Notes: generated from the sequence alone by a model not told the origin. Numbered from the stretch's first letter, positions 1 through 8,486 are shown. The stretch is DNA of 64,000 nucleotides from Methylobacteriaceae bacterium (GCA_020638135.1 JACKJE010000014.1:1-64000), one strand, 5' to 3'. Numbers and translations are program-made.

Positions 1-140
1 TCAGGCGCCGGATCGATCTGGTTGATCGGCGCTTCGCGAAGTCCCTTCACGCCCTTGTCTTGCGCGACGACGATTGTCGAAAGCGCCGACGCTGTCGACA
101 GCAGCGCCAGGGCGGCGAGGATATTTATCGTCTTGGCCAT
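1..140 (-). CDS. napB: NapB, nitrate reductase cytochrome c subunit (N-terminal part, cut by window edge)
   Basis: Only the first 46 codons are in the window. They encode a Sec-type signal peptide (MAKTINILAALALL, then a hydrophobic Ala-rich stretch) followed by VKGLREAPINQ, which resembles the start of mature NapB, the periplasmic dihaem electron donor to NapA. The haem-binding CxxCH motifs would lie beyond the edge. The gene begins 4 bp after the napH stop, so it is cotranscribed with the nap genes upstream. The call rests on position and the short N-terminal match. A napC gene would be expected next, outside the window. Confidence 0.75.
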   Translation of the reverse strand, partial: MAKTINILAALALLSTASALSTIVVAQDKGVKGLREAPINQIDPAP

Positions 141-144
141 CGAC

Positions 145-1059
145 TTACCCTTTCGCAAGCGAGGATTCAGGAATGACATGGTCCGCCGGCAGGCGGGGCG
201 GGGCGACCGACAGATCGAAGCGATGCGCGAAATGGAACACCCGACGCGGACAGACGTCGACACAGGCCCCGCAATTCGTGCAGTCGCCGCTGGCGATGAT
301 CGGGCTTGCGCCGGTCTTGCCGCCGCGTAGCGCCGGCGAGATGACATGCGGCTCCGGACAGACCGCGAAGCAATCCATGCAATCGTCGCAGCTTTCGCGC
401 CCGCCCGCCGACACGCGCACGAGCGCGGCTCTGCCGAGCGCGCCATAGAAGGCGCCGACCGGGCAGACGTGGCCGCACCAGCCGTCCTTGGCGACAAGGA
501 GATCGAAGATGAAGATTGCCAGCGCGCCAGTCGCGGCGAACGGCAAACCGAAGACCAGCGCACGATGCAGCGCCGTGATCGGATTGACGAGTTCCCATGC
601 CACCGTCCCTGTCGCGAATGACAGGACGAGAACGCCGACGGCGAAATAATTGCGAAATTCCGGGCGCAGCTTCGCAGTCTGCTTGATGTCGAAGCGGCGA
701 CGAACGGCGGCGGCCAGATCCGCGATCGGATTGATCGGACAGACCCAGGAGCAATAGGTCCGTCCGCCGACGACGAGATAGGCGCCAAGCACGATTGCCG
801 CGCCGATCAACGCCGTCGTCTCGGGCCAGTGGCGTGCAAACAGCGATTGCAGCAGCACGAACGGATCGGTCAGCGGCAGAACGTCGAGCGTACGGGAGGA
901 AGAGAGACTGCCCTTCGCGATCCACAGCCCGAACCAGGGTCCCGTGAGAAAGACGAGCAGGAACGCCGCCTGCGCAAGCCGCCGCAACGCAAAATAGCGG
1001 CGCGACGCCCACACGCCCTTCAGTTCGTAGGCTTCCGCATAGGGGGAGCGCGCGCTCAT
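145..1059 (-). CDS. napH: NapH, membrane quinol dehydrogenase subunit
   Basis: A 304-residue polytopic iron-sulfur protein that, with NapG, passes electrons from quinol to periplasmic nitrate reductase. About four hydrophobic segments occupy residues 25-200. Two CxxxCP motifs (CSWVCP, CGHVCP) sit on loops, and two ferredoxin-type 4Fe-4S sets near the C-terminus (CDDCMDCFAVCP and CTNCGACVDVCP) mark the family. The ATG start overlaps the napG stop as ATGA, which indicates translational coupling. The longer in-frame extension upstream only shadows napG and was not used. Confidence 0.95.
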   Translation of the reverse strand: MSARSPYAEAYELKGVWASRRYFALRRLAQAAFLLVFLTGPWFGLWIAKGSLSSSRTLDVLPLTDPFVLLQSLFARHWPETTALIGAAIVLGAYLVVGGRTYCSWVCPINPIADLAAAVRRRFDIKQTAKLRPEFRNYFAVGVLVLSFATGTVAWELVNPITALHRALVFGLPFAATGALAIFIFDLLVAKDGWCGHVCPVGAFYGALGRAALVRVSAGGRESCDDCMDCFAVCPEPHVISPALRGGKTGASPIIASGDCTNCGACVDVCPRRVFHFAHRFDLSVAPPRLPADHVIPESSLAKG

Positions 1060-1844
1060 GGCTTGATCCCCGGCACGGGTTCGCCGGTCGGCGTGCGCGT
1101 CGGCAGTTTCACGGGCGCATCGACCAGCGCGCCGCCGGCCTTTTGCTTTTCGATCCAGCCGCGCTTGTAGTGCGCGTCCTGTTTCAGGGCGGCAAGCTCG
1201 ATCGGCAGCACCTTGATCGCCGCCTCCGTCAGCACGCAGGACTTCTCGCACTTGCCGCAGCCCGTGCAATATTCGGCGTGGATCGTCGGCTCGAACAGCG
1301 CGTGCTTGGCGGTCCGCGCATTATGCGACAGCTCCAGCGTGATCGCCTTGTCGATCGCCGGACACACGCGGTAGCAGACGTCGCAGCGCAGCCCCTGCAG
1401 GTTGAGACAGGTCTCGCGGCTGGTGATGACGGCGACGCCCATCTTCGCCTTGCCGATGTCGACGAGCGCATGGTCGAGCGCGCCCGTCGGGCAGGCTTTG
1501 ACGCAGGGAATGTTGTCGCACATTTCGCAGGCGACATCGCGGGCGATGTAATAGGGCGTGCCCGGCGCCAGCCCGTCGCCCCAGTCGGCGAGTTTCAGCG
1601 TCTTGTAGGGACAATCGCGCACGCAAAGCCCGCAGCGCACGCAGGCTGACAGAAACGCTTCTTCCGCGCGCGCGCCCGGCGGACGCAGCGCCTGCGCGGG
1701 TCGCGCCTGCGACTGCCGCTCGAAGGCGCCGAGCGCCAGCGCCGCCGCCGCCGCGCCGCCGCCGAAACGCGCCAGATCCGCGAACGCCTTGCGGCGCCCC
1801 GGATTGGCAGGCGCGTTTCTCGTCGGCGCGTTCATGATTGTCAC
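1056..1844 (-). CDS. napG: NapG, ferredoxin-type periplasmic quinol dehydrogenase subunit
   Basis: A 262-residue protein with a twin-arginine leader (GRRKAFADLARFGGG and an Ala-rich core), exported folded to the periplasm. Four cysteine clusters follow: CVRCGLCVRDCP, CEMCDNIPCVKACP, a longer set ending CDVCYRVCP, and CTGCGKCEKSC. Four 4Fe-4S centres are the hallmark of NapG. It partners the membrane protein NapH encoded directly downstream with an ATGA overlap. It lies 16 bp after napA. The two starts MTIM and MNAP are close; the first is used here, the second is equally possible. Confidence 0.94.
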   Translation of the reverse strand: MTIMNAPTRNAPANPGRRKAFADLARFGGGAAAAALALGAFERQSQARPAQALRPPGARAEEAFLSACVRCGLCVRDCPYKTLKLADWGDGLAPGTPYYIARDVACEMCDNIPCVKACPTGALDHALVDIGKAKMGVAVITSRETCLNLQGLRCDVCYRVCPAIDKAITLELSHNARTAKHALFEPTIHAEYCTGCGKCEKSCVLTEAAIKVLPIELAALKQDAHYKRGWIEKQKAGGALVDAPVKLPTRTPTGEPVPGIKP

Positions 1845-1860
1845 GATCTCCCGTTCAAGA

Positions 1861-4407
1861 TCACGCCGACGTCACGCGGCAGGCGCATTTCTTGAAGTCG
1901 GTCTCCTTCGAGATCGGGCAGGTCGCGTCGAGCGTGAGCTTGTTGACGATCTGCCCTTCATCGAAGAACGGGAAGAACACGACGCCGCGCGGCGGCTTGT
2001 TGCGGCCCTTCGTCTCGACGCGCGTGATCACCTCGCCACGGCGGGTCGCGACCTTGACGGTCTGCCCGCGCAGGAGCTTGCGGTCGGCCGCATCTTCGGG
2101 ATGCATGAACAGCATCGCCGCCGGCACGGAGCGATGCAGTTCCGGGACGCGGCGCGTCATCGAGCCGGAGTGCCAGTGCTCGAGCACGCGGCCCGTCGAC
2201 AGCCACAGGTCGAATTCCTTGTCCGGGCTTTCGGCCGCGGGCTCGTAGGGGCAGAAGATGATGCGCGCCTTCTTGTCGGGCTTGCCGTAGAAGGACACGC
2301 CCTCGCCCGCTTTCACGTACGGATCGTAGCCCTCGCGGAAGCGCCACAGCGTTTCCTTGCTTTCGACCACCGGCCAGCGCAGGCCGCGCGCCTTGTGATA
2401 CTGCTCGAAGTCCGCAAGGTCGTGGCCGTGCCCGCGCCCGAACGAGGCGTATTCCTCGAACAGCCCTTTCTGCACGTAGAAGCCGAAGGCGTCCGCTTCG
2501 GAATTGTCGAAGCCCTTCTGCTTTTCGCTCGCCGGGAATTTGTTCACCTGCCCGTTGGCGAACAGCACGTCGTACAGCGTCTTGCCGCGATATTCGGGCT
2601 TCTTGGCGATCAGTTCTTCCGGCCAGACTTCCTCGACCTTGAAGTATTTCGAGAATTCGATGGTCTGCCAGAGGTCGGAGCGCGCCTCGCCCGGTGCCTT
2701 CACCTGCTGGCGCCAGAACTGCGTGCGCCGCTCGGCATTGCCGTAGGCGCCTTCCTTCTCCATCCACATGGCGGTCGGCAGGATCAGATCGGCGGCCGTC
2801 GCCGTGATCGTCGGATAGGGATCCGACACGACGATGAAGTTCGCGGGATTGCGATAGCCCGGATAGCCTTCCTCGTTCATATTGGCTGCAGTCTGCATGT
2901 TGTTCGTGCACTGCACCCAATAGGCGTTGAGCTTGCCGTCGTGCAGCATGCGGTTCTGCAGCACTGCATGATAGCCAGGCTTGGGATTGATCGTGCCCGG
3001 CGGCAGCTTCCAGGTCGTCTCCGTGATCTCGCGATGCTTGGGATTGGCCACCACCATGTCGGCCGGCAGGCGATGCGCGAACGTGCCGACCTCGCGCGCC
3101 GTGCCGCAGGCCGAGGGCTGTCCGGTCAGCGAGAACGGGCCGTTGCCGGGCTCCGAGATTTTGCCGGTCAGCAGGTGCACGTTGTAGATCATGTTGTTGA
3201 CCCACGTGCCGCGCGCGTGCTGGTTGAAGCCCATCGTCCAGTAAGAGACGATCTTCTTCTTCGGATCGGCGTAGAGCTTGGCGAGCCGCTCGAGATTTTC
3301 TTTCGGCACGCCGGACATTTTGGCGGCGTAATCGAGCGTATAGGGTTCGAGCAGTTTCTTGTATTCCTCGAAGCCGATCTTGTCCTGCATGCCGCCCGTC
3401 GGCTTTGCGCCGTCCTTGCCTTCCTTGTGGGAGGCATTGACGGCCTTGATCTCGCGCGCGTCAGTCGGCCGCAATCCGTAGCCGATGTCCTCGACCGTGC
3501 GCGCGAACTCGACGTGCTTTTCGACGAATTCCTTGTTCACCGCGCCGGAATTGACGATGTAGTTCTGGATGTAGTTGAGGATCGCCAGGTCGGACTGCGG
3601 CGTGAAGATCAGCGGATTGTCCGCCAGTTCAAACGAGCGGTGCTCGAAAGTCGAGAGCACGTGCACTTCGCAGCCGGGATGCGTGAGCCGGCGGTCGGTC
3701 AGGCGCGACCACAGGATCGGATGCATCTCCGCCATGTTGGAGCCCCACAGCACGAAGGCGTCGGCAAGCTCGAGGTCGTCGTAGCAGCCCATCGGCTCGT
3801 CGATGCCGAAGGTGCGGATGAAGCCCGCGACCGCAGACGCCATGCAATGGCGCGCGTTCGGATCGAGATTGTTGGAGCGGAAGCCGCCCTTGATGAGCTT
3901 GGAAGCGGCATAACCTTCCCACACCGTCCACTGGCCGGAGCCGAACATGCCGACGGCGGTCGGCCCGGAGGCCTTCAGCGCCGCCTTGAACTTCTCCGCC
4001 ATGGTCTGGAACGCTTCGTCCCAGGAGACGGGCGTGAATTCGCCGTTCTTGTCGTACTTGCCGTTCTTCTTGCGCAGCAGCGGCTGCATCAGACGGTCCT
4101 GCCCGTACATGATCTTGGACAGGAAATAGCCCTTGATGCAGTTGAGGCCACGATTGACCGGCGCGTCCGGATCGCCCTGCGTGGCGACGACGCGACCGCT
4201 CTTCGTGCCCACGATAACGCCGCATCCGGTGCCGCAGAACCGGCAGACGCCCTTGTCCCAGCGGATGCCGTCGCCGCCCGTCTGCGCGGTGGCGTCGACA
4301 GGCGCTGCGAGGCCGGCCGCGCCAGCGGCCGCCGCGATCGCGGAAGTCTTCAGCGCGTCGCGGCGCGTCTGCACGAGCATGCCTTGGGATTTCGTTTCAG
4401 CGGACAT
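1861..4407 (-). CDS. napA: NapA, periplasmic nitrate reductase catalytic subunit
   Basis: An 848-residue molybdopterin oxidoreductase that reduces nitrate to nitrite in the periplasm. The N-terminus has a Tat signal (TRRDALKTS). Cys55, Cys58, Cys62 and Cys90 form the 4Fe-4S site, and the following CIKG supplies the conserved electron-relay lysine. Cys188 in ARHCMAS is in the position of the molybdenum ligand of NapA. Length and motif order match NapA over assimilatory Nas enzymes, and napD, napG and napH on both sides confirm it. The gene is intact. Expression is probably anaerobic through the FNR-type box upstream of napF. Confidence 0.98.
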   Translation of the reverse strand: MSAETKSQGMLVQTRRDALKTSAIAAAAGAAGLAAPVDATAQTGGDGIRWDKGVCRFCGTGCGVIVGTKSGRVVATQGDPDAPVNRGLNCIKGYFLSKIMYGQDRLMQPLLRKKNGKYDKNGEFTPVSWDEAFQTMAEKFKAALKASGPTAVGMFGSGQWTVWEGYAASKLIKGGFRSNNLDPNARHCMASAVAGFIRTFGIDEPMGCYDDLELADAFVLWGSNMAEMHPILWSRLTDRRLTHPGCEVHVLSTFEHRSFELADNPLIFTPQSDLAILNYIQNYIVNSGAVNKEFVEKHVEFARTVEDIGYGLRPTDAREIKAVNASHKEGKDGAKPTGGMQDKIGFEEYKKLLEPYTLDYAAKMSGVPKENLERLAKLYADPKKKIVSYWTMGFNQHARGTWVNNMIYNVHLLTGKISEPGNGPFSLTGQPSACGTAREVGTFAHRLPADMVVANPKHREITETTWKLPPGTINPKPGYHAVLQNRMLHDGKLNAYWVQCTNNMQTAANMNEEGYPGYRNPANFIVVSDPYPTITATAADLILPTAMWMEKEGAYGNAERRTQFWRQQVKAPGEARSDLWQTIEFSKYFKVEEVWPEELIAKKPEYRGKTLYDVLFANGQVNKFPASEKQKGFDNSEADAFGFYVQKGLFEEYASFGRGHGHDLADFEQYHKARGLRWPVVESKETLWRFREGYDPYVKAGEGVSFYGKPDKKARIIFCPYEPAAESPDKEFDLWLSTGRVLEHWHSGSMTRRVPELHRSVPAAMLFMHPEDAADRKLLRGQTVKVATRRGEVITRVETKGRNKPPRGVVFFPFFDEGQIVNKLTLDATCPISKETDFKKCACRVTSA

Positions 4408-4422
4408 GGGCCTGACCCTCCG

Positions 4423-4707
4423 TCAATTCTGAATGGCTGTCTGAGCGCTGCGCGCACTGGATTCGTCGGTTTCGAAGGCGTGATAGACGAGCGACGCGGC
4501 GACCACGCCCGGCGTGCGATGGATCTCGGCGATCTGGTCGAATGCCCGCGCATCGGGCAGGTCGACGGCAGTGACGACGAGCCGCGAATCGGCGGTGCGC
4601 CCATGAATTTCCACGCCAGGCAGGGCTGCGACCGCTCTCGCGGCTTCATCCGCGCGCGCGGGCGCAAGGTGCACGACCAGACTGCAGATATTGTATTCGC
4701 CGCTCAT
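4423..4707 (-). CDS. napD: NapD, NapA-specific maturation chaperone
   Basis: A 94-residue cytoplasmic protein of the NapD family. It starts MSGEYNICSLVVHL, continues with the ferredoxin-fold pattern of the family (ALPGVEIHGRTADSRLVV), and has no signal peptide. NapD binds the Tat leader of NapA and delays export until the cofactors are loaded. The ATG overlaps the napF stop, and napA begins 15 bp after the napD stop. The long in-frame extension upstream of this ATG runs antiparallel to no known domain and duplicates napF in another frame, so it was rejected. Confidence 0.93.
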   Translation of the reverse strand: MSGEYNICSLVVHLAPARADEAARAVAALPGVEIHGRTADSRLVVTAVDLPDARAFDQIAEIHRTPGVVAASLVYHAFETDESSARSAQTAIQN

Positions 4708-5027
4708 GGCCTTGCCTCTGCCGCGAGGCTCACGGCAAGAATCGCCCTGTCCCTGTCCGCGAGCGCGATGGCGCTCACCGGACAGACCGGCAGGCATTCG
4801 CCGCAGCCCGTGCATGTCGAAATGTCGAGATAGGGTTGCGCGCCGCCGCGCATCAGCCGGAATTTGATCGCGGCGACATCGCAGGCCTCGCCGCAGCGCC
4901 GGCATGTGACGCCGCGCGGCTCCACGCAGGCCTGCCCGATCTGCGCGACGCGCTCCGCAGGCGCGGCCGTCGCCTCGCCGGGCCGGAACGCCCTGAACAA
5001 ATTTCGCCTCGTCAGCGTCGCGTTCAT
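4704..5027 (-). CDS. napF: NapF, short ferredoxin-type protein
   Basis: A 107-residue iron-sulfur protein, first gene of the nap operon. It opens with a basic stretch (RRNLFRAFRPG) and carries one cysteine set ending CRRCGEAC and a canonical CTGCGECLPVCP. These correspond to the last two of the four clusters of the longer enterobacterial NapF; the first two are absent, so this is a short form. NapF is thought to help load iron-sulfur clusters into NapA in the cytoplasm. ATG at 5027 is chosen; an in-frame GTG three codons earlier (5036) is possible. Confidence 0.85.
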   Translation of the reverse strand: MNATLTRRNLFRAFRPGEATAAPAERVAQIGQACVEPRGVTCRRCGEACDVAAIKFRLMRGGAQPYLDISTCTGCGECLPVCPVSAIALADRDRAILAVSLAAEARP

Positions 5028-5146
5028 CCAGACCACCCGACCGCACCCGCCTGCTTGTGAATCTGCGCTTTGCGCGATGCATTCAGGCTTTTCGGCCGTG
5101 CTCCCTTCTCGGCGCCGGAGATAGCAACCGACCGACCGATCCGACC

Positions 5147-5160
5147 TTGATTTCCATCAA
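5147..5160 (-). promoter_or_regulatory. FNR/Dnr-type box upstream of napF
   Basis: TTGATTTCCATCAA is a perfect TTGAT-N4-ATCAA dyad, the consensus of FNR, FixK and Dnr regulators. It lies about 120 bp upstream of the napF start, on the only obvious promoter side of the nap operon. A class II promoter would put the transcript start near 5112. This predicts oxygen- or nitrogen-oxide-dependent activation of nap. Confidence 0.82.
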
Positions 5161-5226
5161 GTGCAGCGCAGCAATCTCGATGACATCACACAATTCAGCT
5201 ATTGACGCACAGCAAGACCTGCGAGT

Positions 5227-5418
5227 TCAGCCCGCGATGAGGCACAATTCCTTGCCGCGCGCCCCCCGCTTTTGTTTGCGCAGGACCGCTTTGCGATTCG
5301 CCATGCACTTGGCGATCAACGGGTCCGTCCGGATACGTTCGCGCTTCTGCGCGTCGGTAAGGCCGGCGAGCAGCGGGCAGTCGAAGCAATCGGCAAAATC
5401 GTGGTCGTCGGCGCGCAT
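5227..5418 (-). CDS. Small cysteine-containing protein, unknown function
   Basis: A 63-residue frame starting MRADDHDFADCFDCPLL, preceded by a good ribosome-binding site (GAGGG). It has cysteines at about 11 and 14 (CFDC) and two more further on, and a strongly basic middle (RKAVLRKQKRGARGK). It is the last gene of a possible operon with the CopD-like and hemerythrin genes and lies between that pair and the nap promoter. No family was recognised. Four Cys in 63 residues allow a metal site, but that is inference. It could also be a chance frame. Confidence 0.5.
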   Translation of the reverse strand: MRADDHDFADCFDCPLLAGLTDAQKRERIRTDPLIAKCMANRKAVLRKQKRGARGKELCLIAG

Positions 5419-5495
5419 TGCCGCCCTCGTGCGAGTGACGCGCGCGACTTTCGCACGGCTGGCGCGGGCGTGAAACCCTACCGCGAAGACGACAT

Positions 5496-5969
5496 TCAAA
5501 CATCGAACCCGTGCACGCCCGCCACGGCGCCGACTACAGTGACGAGCGAAAGCAAGGTGAGAACGCGATGCATGCGCAGCAGCAACCTGTGCGTTCCGAC
5601 AGGATCGACGGCGGCGCGACGATCGAACAAGGCATGCAGGAACAATGGCTCCGCGACGAAGAGCATGAATGCGAAAATCGTCCACAGCGCCAGCATCGCG
5701 CCAAGCCGCCACATGTGCGGATCGAGGAGCGCGCTCCACAAGCCGAGCGTCTGCATCATGAAGAAGCCGGTCGCGCCGGCGATCGCGACCGAAACTCGCG
5801 CCTGCCGGGCAAAGCGCCGCTCGACCGCCGCAAAGCCTGCTGCCCGCTGTTCGGCCGGCAGGTCGCCCAAACCCGGCAATACGACGAAGGTGACGAACAT
5901 CAGCCCGCCGATCCAGTGCACGACGGCCGCCACATGCAAGGCGCGCGCGAGCGCGATCCAGTCGTTCAT
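5496..5969 (-). CDS. CopD-domain-like integral membrane protein
   Basis: A 157-residue protein with four predicted membrane helices. Helix 1 contains HVAAVVHWIGGLMF, the histidine and WxGG pattern of CopD-type and related haem- or copper-associated membrane domains. Other histidines lie in HMWR, HALF and HRLLLRMHRV. Function is not established; haem or copper binding at the membrane is plausible. The ATG overlaps the stop of the upstream hemerythrin gene (ATGA), so the two are translationally coupled and probably act together in oxygen or nitric oxide handling. Confidence 0.72.
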   Translation of the reverse strand: MNDWIALARALHVAAVVHWIGGLMFVTFVVLPGLGDLPAEQRAAGFAAVERRFARQARVSVAIAGATGFFMMQTLGLWSALLDPHMWRLGAMLALWTIFAFMLFVAEPLFLHALFDRRAAVDPVGTHRLLLRMHRVLTLLSLVTVVGAVAGVHGFDV

Positions 5970-6418
5970 GTCGCTGGCGCTTCCGGCGGCAGGCGCAACC
6001 CCTCGAAGCGTTCCGCTCCGAATTCCCCGCGAATGAACGCCGCCGTCACTTGGTCCAGCGTCAGCACATGCGACTCGACGAGTTGGGCGACATAGACGCC
6101 GATGTGGCGCCGCAGCGCGGACGGCGACATTGCGCCCGTACGACGGGCCTGCTCCAGCAAGAGCCTGTGCTGCGCGAAATGACAGTGCAGCCCGGGGAAG
6201 TCGTGCGCGCGCATGAGTTCCTCCTCGCGCGCGAAATGCGAAGCGAGTTCGCTCACGATCTCGCCGTGCAGCGCCGGCAGGTCCGCGTCATCGGCGACCG
6301 CCGCCTGTCGGATCGCGCTTTCGATGCGCGCATGATCGGCGTCCATCAGTTCGACGCCGAGAGGGTGATCCGGCTGCGTGCGAGACGCCGCCGGCGCCAT
6401 TGGTCCAGTGCTTGCCAT
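5966..6418 (-). CDS. Hemerythrin-domain protein
   Basis: A 150-residue four-helix protein with all expected di-iron ligands: His29 (DADH), His61 and Glu65 (SHFAREE), His80 and His84 (HCHFAQH), and His117 with Asp122 (SHVLTLD). Bacterial hemerythrins bind oxygen or nitric oxide. The gene is divergent from a Crp/Fnr regulator, with a perfect FNR-type box 34 bp upstream of its start, and overlaps the downstream CopD-like gene. This suggests a role in sensing or buffering oxygen or NO during denitrifying growth. A second ATG at 6400 is possible and would leave more room for a promoter. Confidence 0.9.
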   Translation of the reverse strand: MASTGPMAPAASRTQPDHPLGVELMDADHARIESAIRQAAVADDADLPALHGEIVSELASHFAREEELMRAHDFPGLHCHFAQHRLLLEQARRTGAMSPSALRRHIGVYVAQLVESHVLTLDQVTAAFIRGEFGAERFEGLRLPPEAPAT

Positions 6419-6451
6419 GCTGTAGCTAGGCGAACAGTTGCGCGCCGCGCC

Positions 6452-6465
6452 TTGACGAAGGTCAA
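6452..6465. promoter_or_regulatory. FNR/Dnr-type box between hemerythrin and regulator genes
   Basis: TTGACGAAGGTCAA is a perfect TTGAC-N4-GTCAA dyad in the 108-bp divergent intergenic region. Its centre is 68 bp from the regulator start and 40 bp from the hemerythrin start. It is a natural target for the adjacent Crp/Fnr protein, giving autoregulation and control of the hemerythrin operon. Confidence 0.75.
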
Positions 6466-6526
6466 TGCTCGGCGGCAGTAAAGGGCCGGACGCTCGCGCG
6501 AGGCGAGCCGGAACCACGGGCGGGCC

Positions 6527-7246
6527 ATGGCGACGACGAGCAAGGCGAATACGGCCGATTGGGCCGCCGTGCGCATGTGCCCGCTGTTTCAGCATATCGG
6601 CGAGGCCGCCGTCCGGCGGCTGATGGAAAAATCCCGGGTGGCGATCGTCGAGCGCGGCCAGGTGGTCTTCACCCAGGGCGATCCGGCGGACGCCTTTTTC
6701 GTCGTCCTCGAAGGCTGGGTGAAGCTCTATCGTTTGACGTCCGGCGGCAGCGAAGCCGTGGTGACGGTCCTGACCCGCGGGGAAAGTTTCGCCGAGCCGG
6801 TCATGTTTCTGGGCGGGCGCTATCCGGTGATCGCGGAAGCTGCGAGCCACGGCCGGCTGTTGCGGATCGAACACGCGGCCTTCGTGCAATGCCTCGAGCG
6901 CGAGTCGGACCTGGCCGCCGCCATGCTCGCCTCGATCGGGCGACGCGCCGGCGAACTCACGCAGCAGATCGGCGCGCTGAAACTCCTGGACGCGCCGCGC
7001 CGCGTCGGCGAATTCTTCCTGCGGCTGCTCGACGACCACACCGAGGGCGGACGCATCGCCCTGCCCTACGAAAAGGTCCTGATCGCGGCGCGCCTCGGCA
7101 TGACGCCCGAGAGTTTCTCGCGCGCGCTCGCCTCGCTGTCGAAAGTCGGCGTGAACACGAATCGCGAAATCGTGACAATCGCCGAGCCCGACAAGCTGCG
7201 CGCCTTTGTCGGCATGGACGACGGCGCGACCTGCCATTCGCCATAG
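6527..7246 (+). CDS. Crp/Fnr-family transcription regulator (Dnr/NnrR-like)
   Basis: A 239-residue regulator with an N-terminal cyclic-nucleotide-binding fold (about 20-135: FTQGDPADAFFVVLEGWVKLY), a dimerisation helix, and a C-terminal winged helix. The recognition helix contains ESFSRAL; its E-S-x-x-R pattern is that of proteins reading TTGAY-N4-RTCAA boxes. The four-cysteine N-terminal cluster of oxygen-sensing FNR is absent, so a Dnr- or NnrR-like NO sensor is more likely. A perfect box lies 62 bp upstream of its start and another upstream of napF, so it probably controls nap, the hemerythrin operon and itself. The exact ligand is unknown. Confidence 0.88.
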   Translation: MATTSKANTADWAAVRMCPLFQHIGEAAVRRLMEKSRVAIVERGQVVFTQGDPADAFFVVLEGWVKLYRLTSGGSEAVVTVLTRGESFAEPVMFLGGRYPVIAEAASHGRLLRIEHAAFVQCLERESDLAAAMLASIGRRAGELTQQIGALKLLDAPRRVGEFFLRLLDDHTEGGRIALPYEKVLIAARLGMTPESFSRALASLSKVGVNTNREIVTIAEPDKLRAFVGMDDGATCHSP

Positions 7247-7428
7247 CGATGACTGCGCGCCCGGTCGGGCCGATGTCTGCCTGGGACGCACACCTGACCT
7301 GACCTCGCGTGCGCCTCGCTCCGATTGACGGACGAAATCGCTTTATGCAACGCTTCCGCTAGACGCGACGCTCGGCTCCATCACGCGGGCGCGCGAGGCA
7401 GCAGCAAGACTGCCGTCGGGAGCGCGAA

Positions 7429-8460
7429 GTGAGGGCACGTTTTCTCGTTGCGGCGACATGCGCCGCTCTGGCGGCTTTGTCCGGCGCCGCACGGGCCGCC
7501 GACCCGATCCGGCTGCGGATCGCCGATTCCTTTCCGAAAGGCCATTTCCTCATCAAGCTCGTTCTCGAGCCATGGATGGAAGGGGTTCGCAAGCGCGCTA
7601 ACGACGCGGTTGTCTTCGAGCATTATCCTGCCCAGCAACTCGGCAAGGCCGCCGACATGCTGCGCCTGACCCAGACCGGCGTCACCGATATCGGCTATGT
7701 CGCGCCGGCCTATGCGGCCGAAAAAATGCCGGTCTCCGAGGTCGCCATGCTGCCCGGCGGTTTCGACCATTCTTGCCAGGGCACGCTCGCCTATTGGAAA
7801 TCGGCGCGCAGCGGCGTGATCGCGCAACAGGACTACGACAAGAATGCGATCCGCCTGCTGATCGCCGTCAGCCTGCCGCAGTACCGGATCTTCACGGTCA
7901 AGACGCCCGTCCGCGACATCAAAGACGTGACGGGCCTGAAACTGCGCTCGACCGGCGGCGCGCAGGATCTGACATTGCGCGCGATCGGCGCGGTTCCAGT
8001 GCGCATGGCCGCACCCGACGCTTATGAATCGCTGTCGCGCGGCACGATGGACGGATTGCTCTTTCCGCTCGAAAGCGTCGTCGCCTACGGCGCCGACAAA
8101 CTCGTGAAATATGCGACCGACGGCCTGGGCTTCGGCAGTTTCGTCGTCGCCTATTCGATCAGCGACGCCGCATGGAAGAAGCTTACGCCCGAGGTGCAGA
8201 AGGCGATGGTCGAGGCTGCGGAGGAGGTCGTGCCGAAAGCCTGCGCGCAAGTGCAGGCGGCCGACGAAGAGACCAAGAAGCGCCTTTCGGCGGCCGGCGT
8301 GACGTTCGAGACGCTGCAGTCGGATGCGCGCGCCGGATTCGCCGAACGGCTGAAAGGCGTCGCCAAGACCTGGGCGGACGGGCTCGATGCGCGCGGCCGG
8401 CGCGGAACGGACGCGCTCGACGAATTTGCAAAGCTGATCGCGTCGACGCCGACAAAATAA
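7429..8460 (+). CDS. TRAP transporter substrate-binding protein DctP (first copy)
   Basis: A 343-residue periplasmic protein with a signal peptide (RFLVAATCAALAALSGAARA). The start is GTG with a GGGAG ribosome site. The DctP fold is seen in EHYPAQQLGKAADM and in LRSTGGAQDLTLRAIGAVPVRM, where the Arg normally clamps the substrate carboxylate. It delivers an organic acid to the DctQM carrier encoded next. It is clearly paralogous to the second DctP at 10363. The ligand cannot be read from sequence; the nearby CoA transferase suggests an acid that is activated to a CoA thioester. Confidence 0.92.
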   Translation: MRARFLVAATCAALAALSGAARAADPIRLRIADSFPKGHFLIKLVLEPWMEGVRKRANDAVVFEHYPAQQLGKAADMLRLTQTGVTDIGYVAPAYAAEKMPVSEVAMLPGGFDHSCQGTLAYWKSARSGVIAQQDYDKNAIRLLIAVSLPQYRIFTVKTPVRDIKDVTGLKLRSTGGAQDLTLRAIGAVPVRMAAPDAYESLSRGTMDGLLFPLESVVAYGADKLVKYATDGLGFGSFVVAYSISDAAWKKLTPEVQKAMVEAAEEVVPKACAQVQAADEETKKRLSAAGVTFETLQSDARAGFAERLKGVAKTWADGLDARGRRGTDALDEFAKLIASTPTK

Positions 8461-8486
8461 GAGCGTCGCGCACTGTGGGAGGGTAT

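Noticed and set aside
1789..4833. Plus-strand open frame of about 1000 codons across napA
   Set aside because: Antisense shadow of napA and napD with no ribosome site or recognisable domain.
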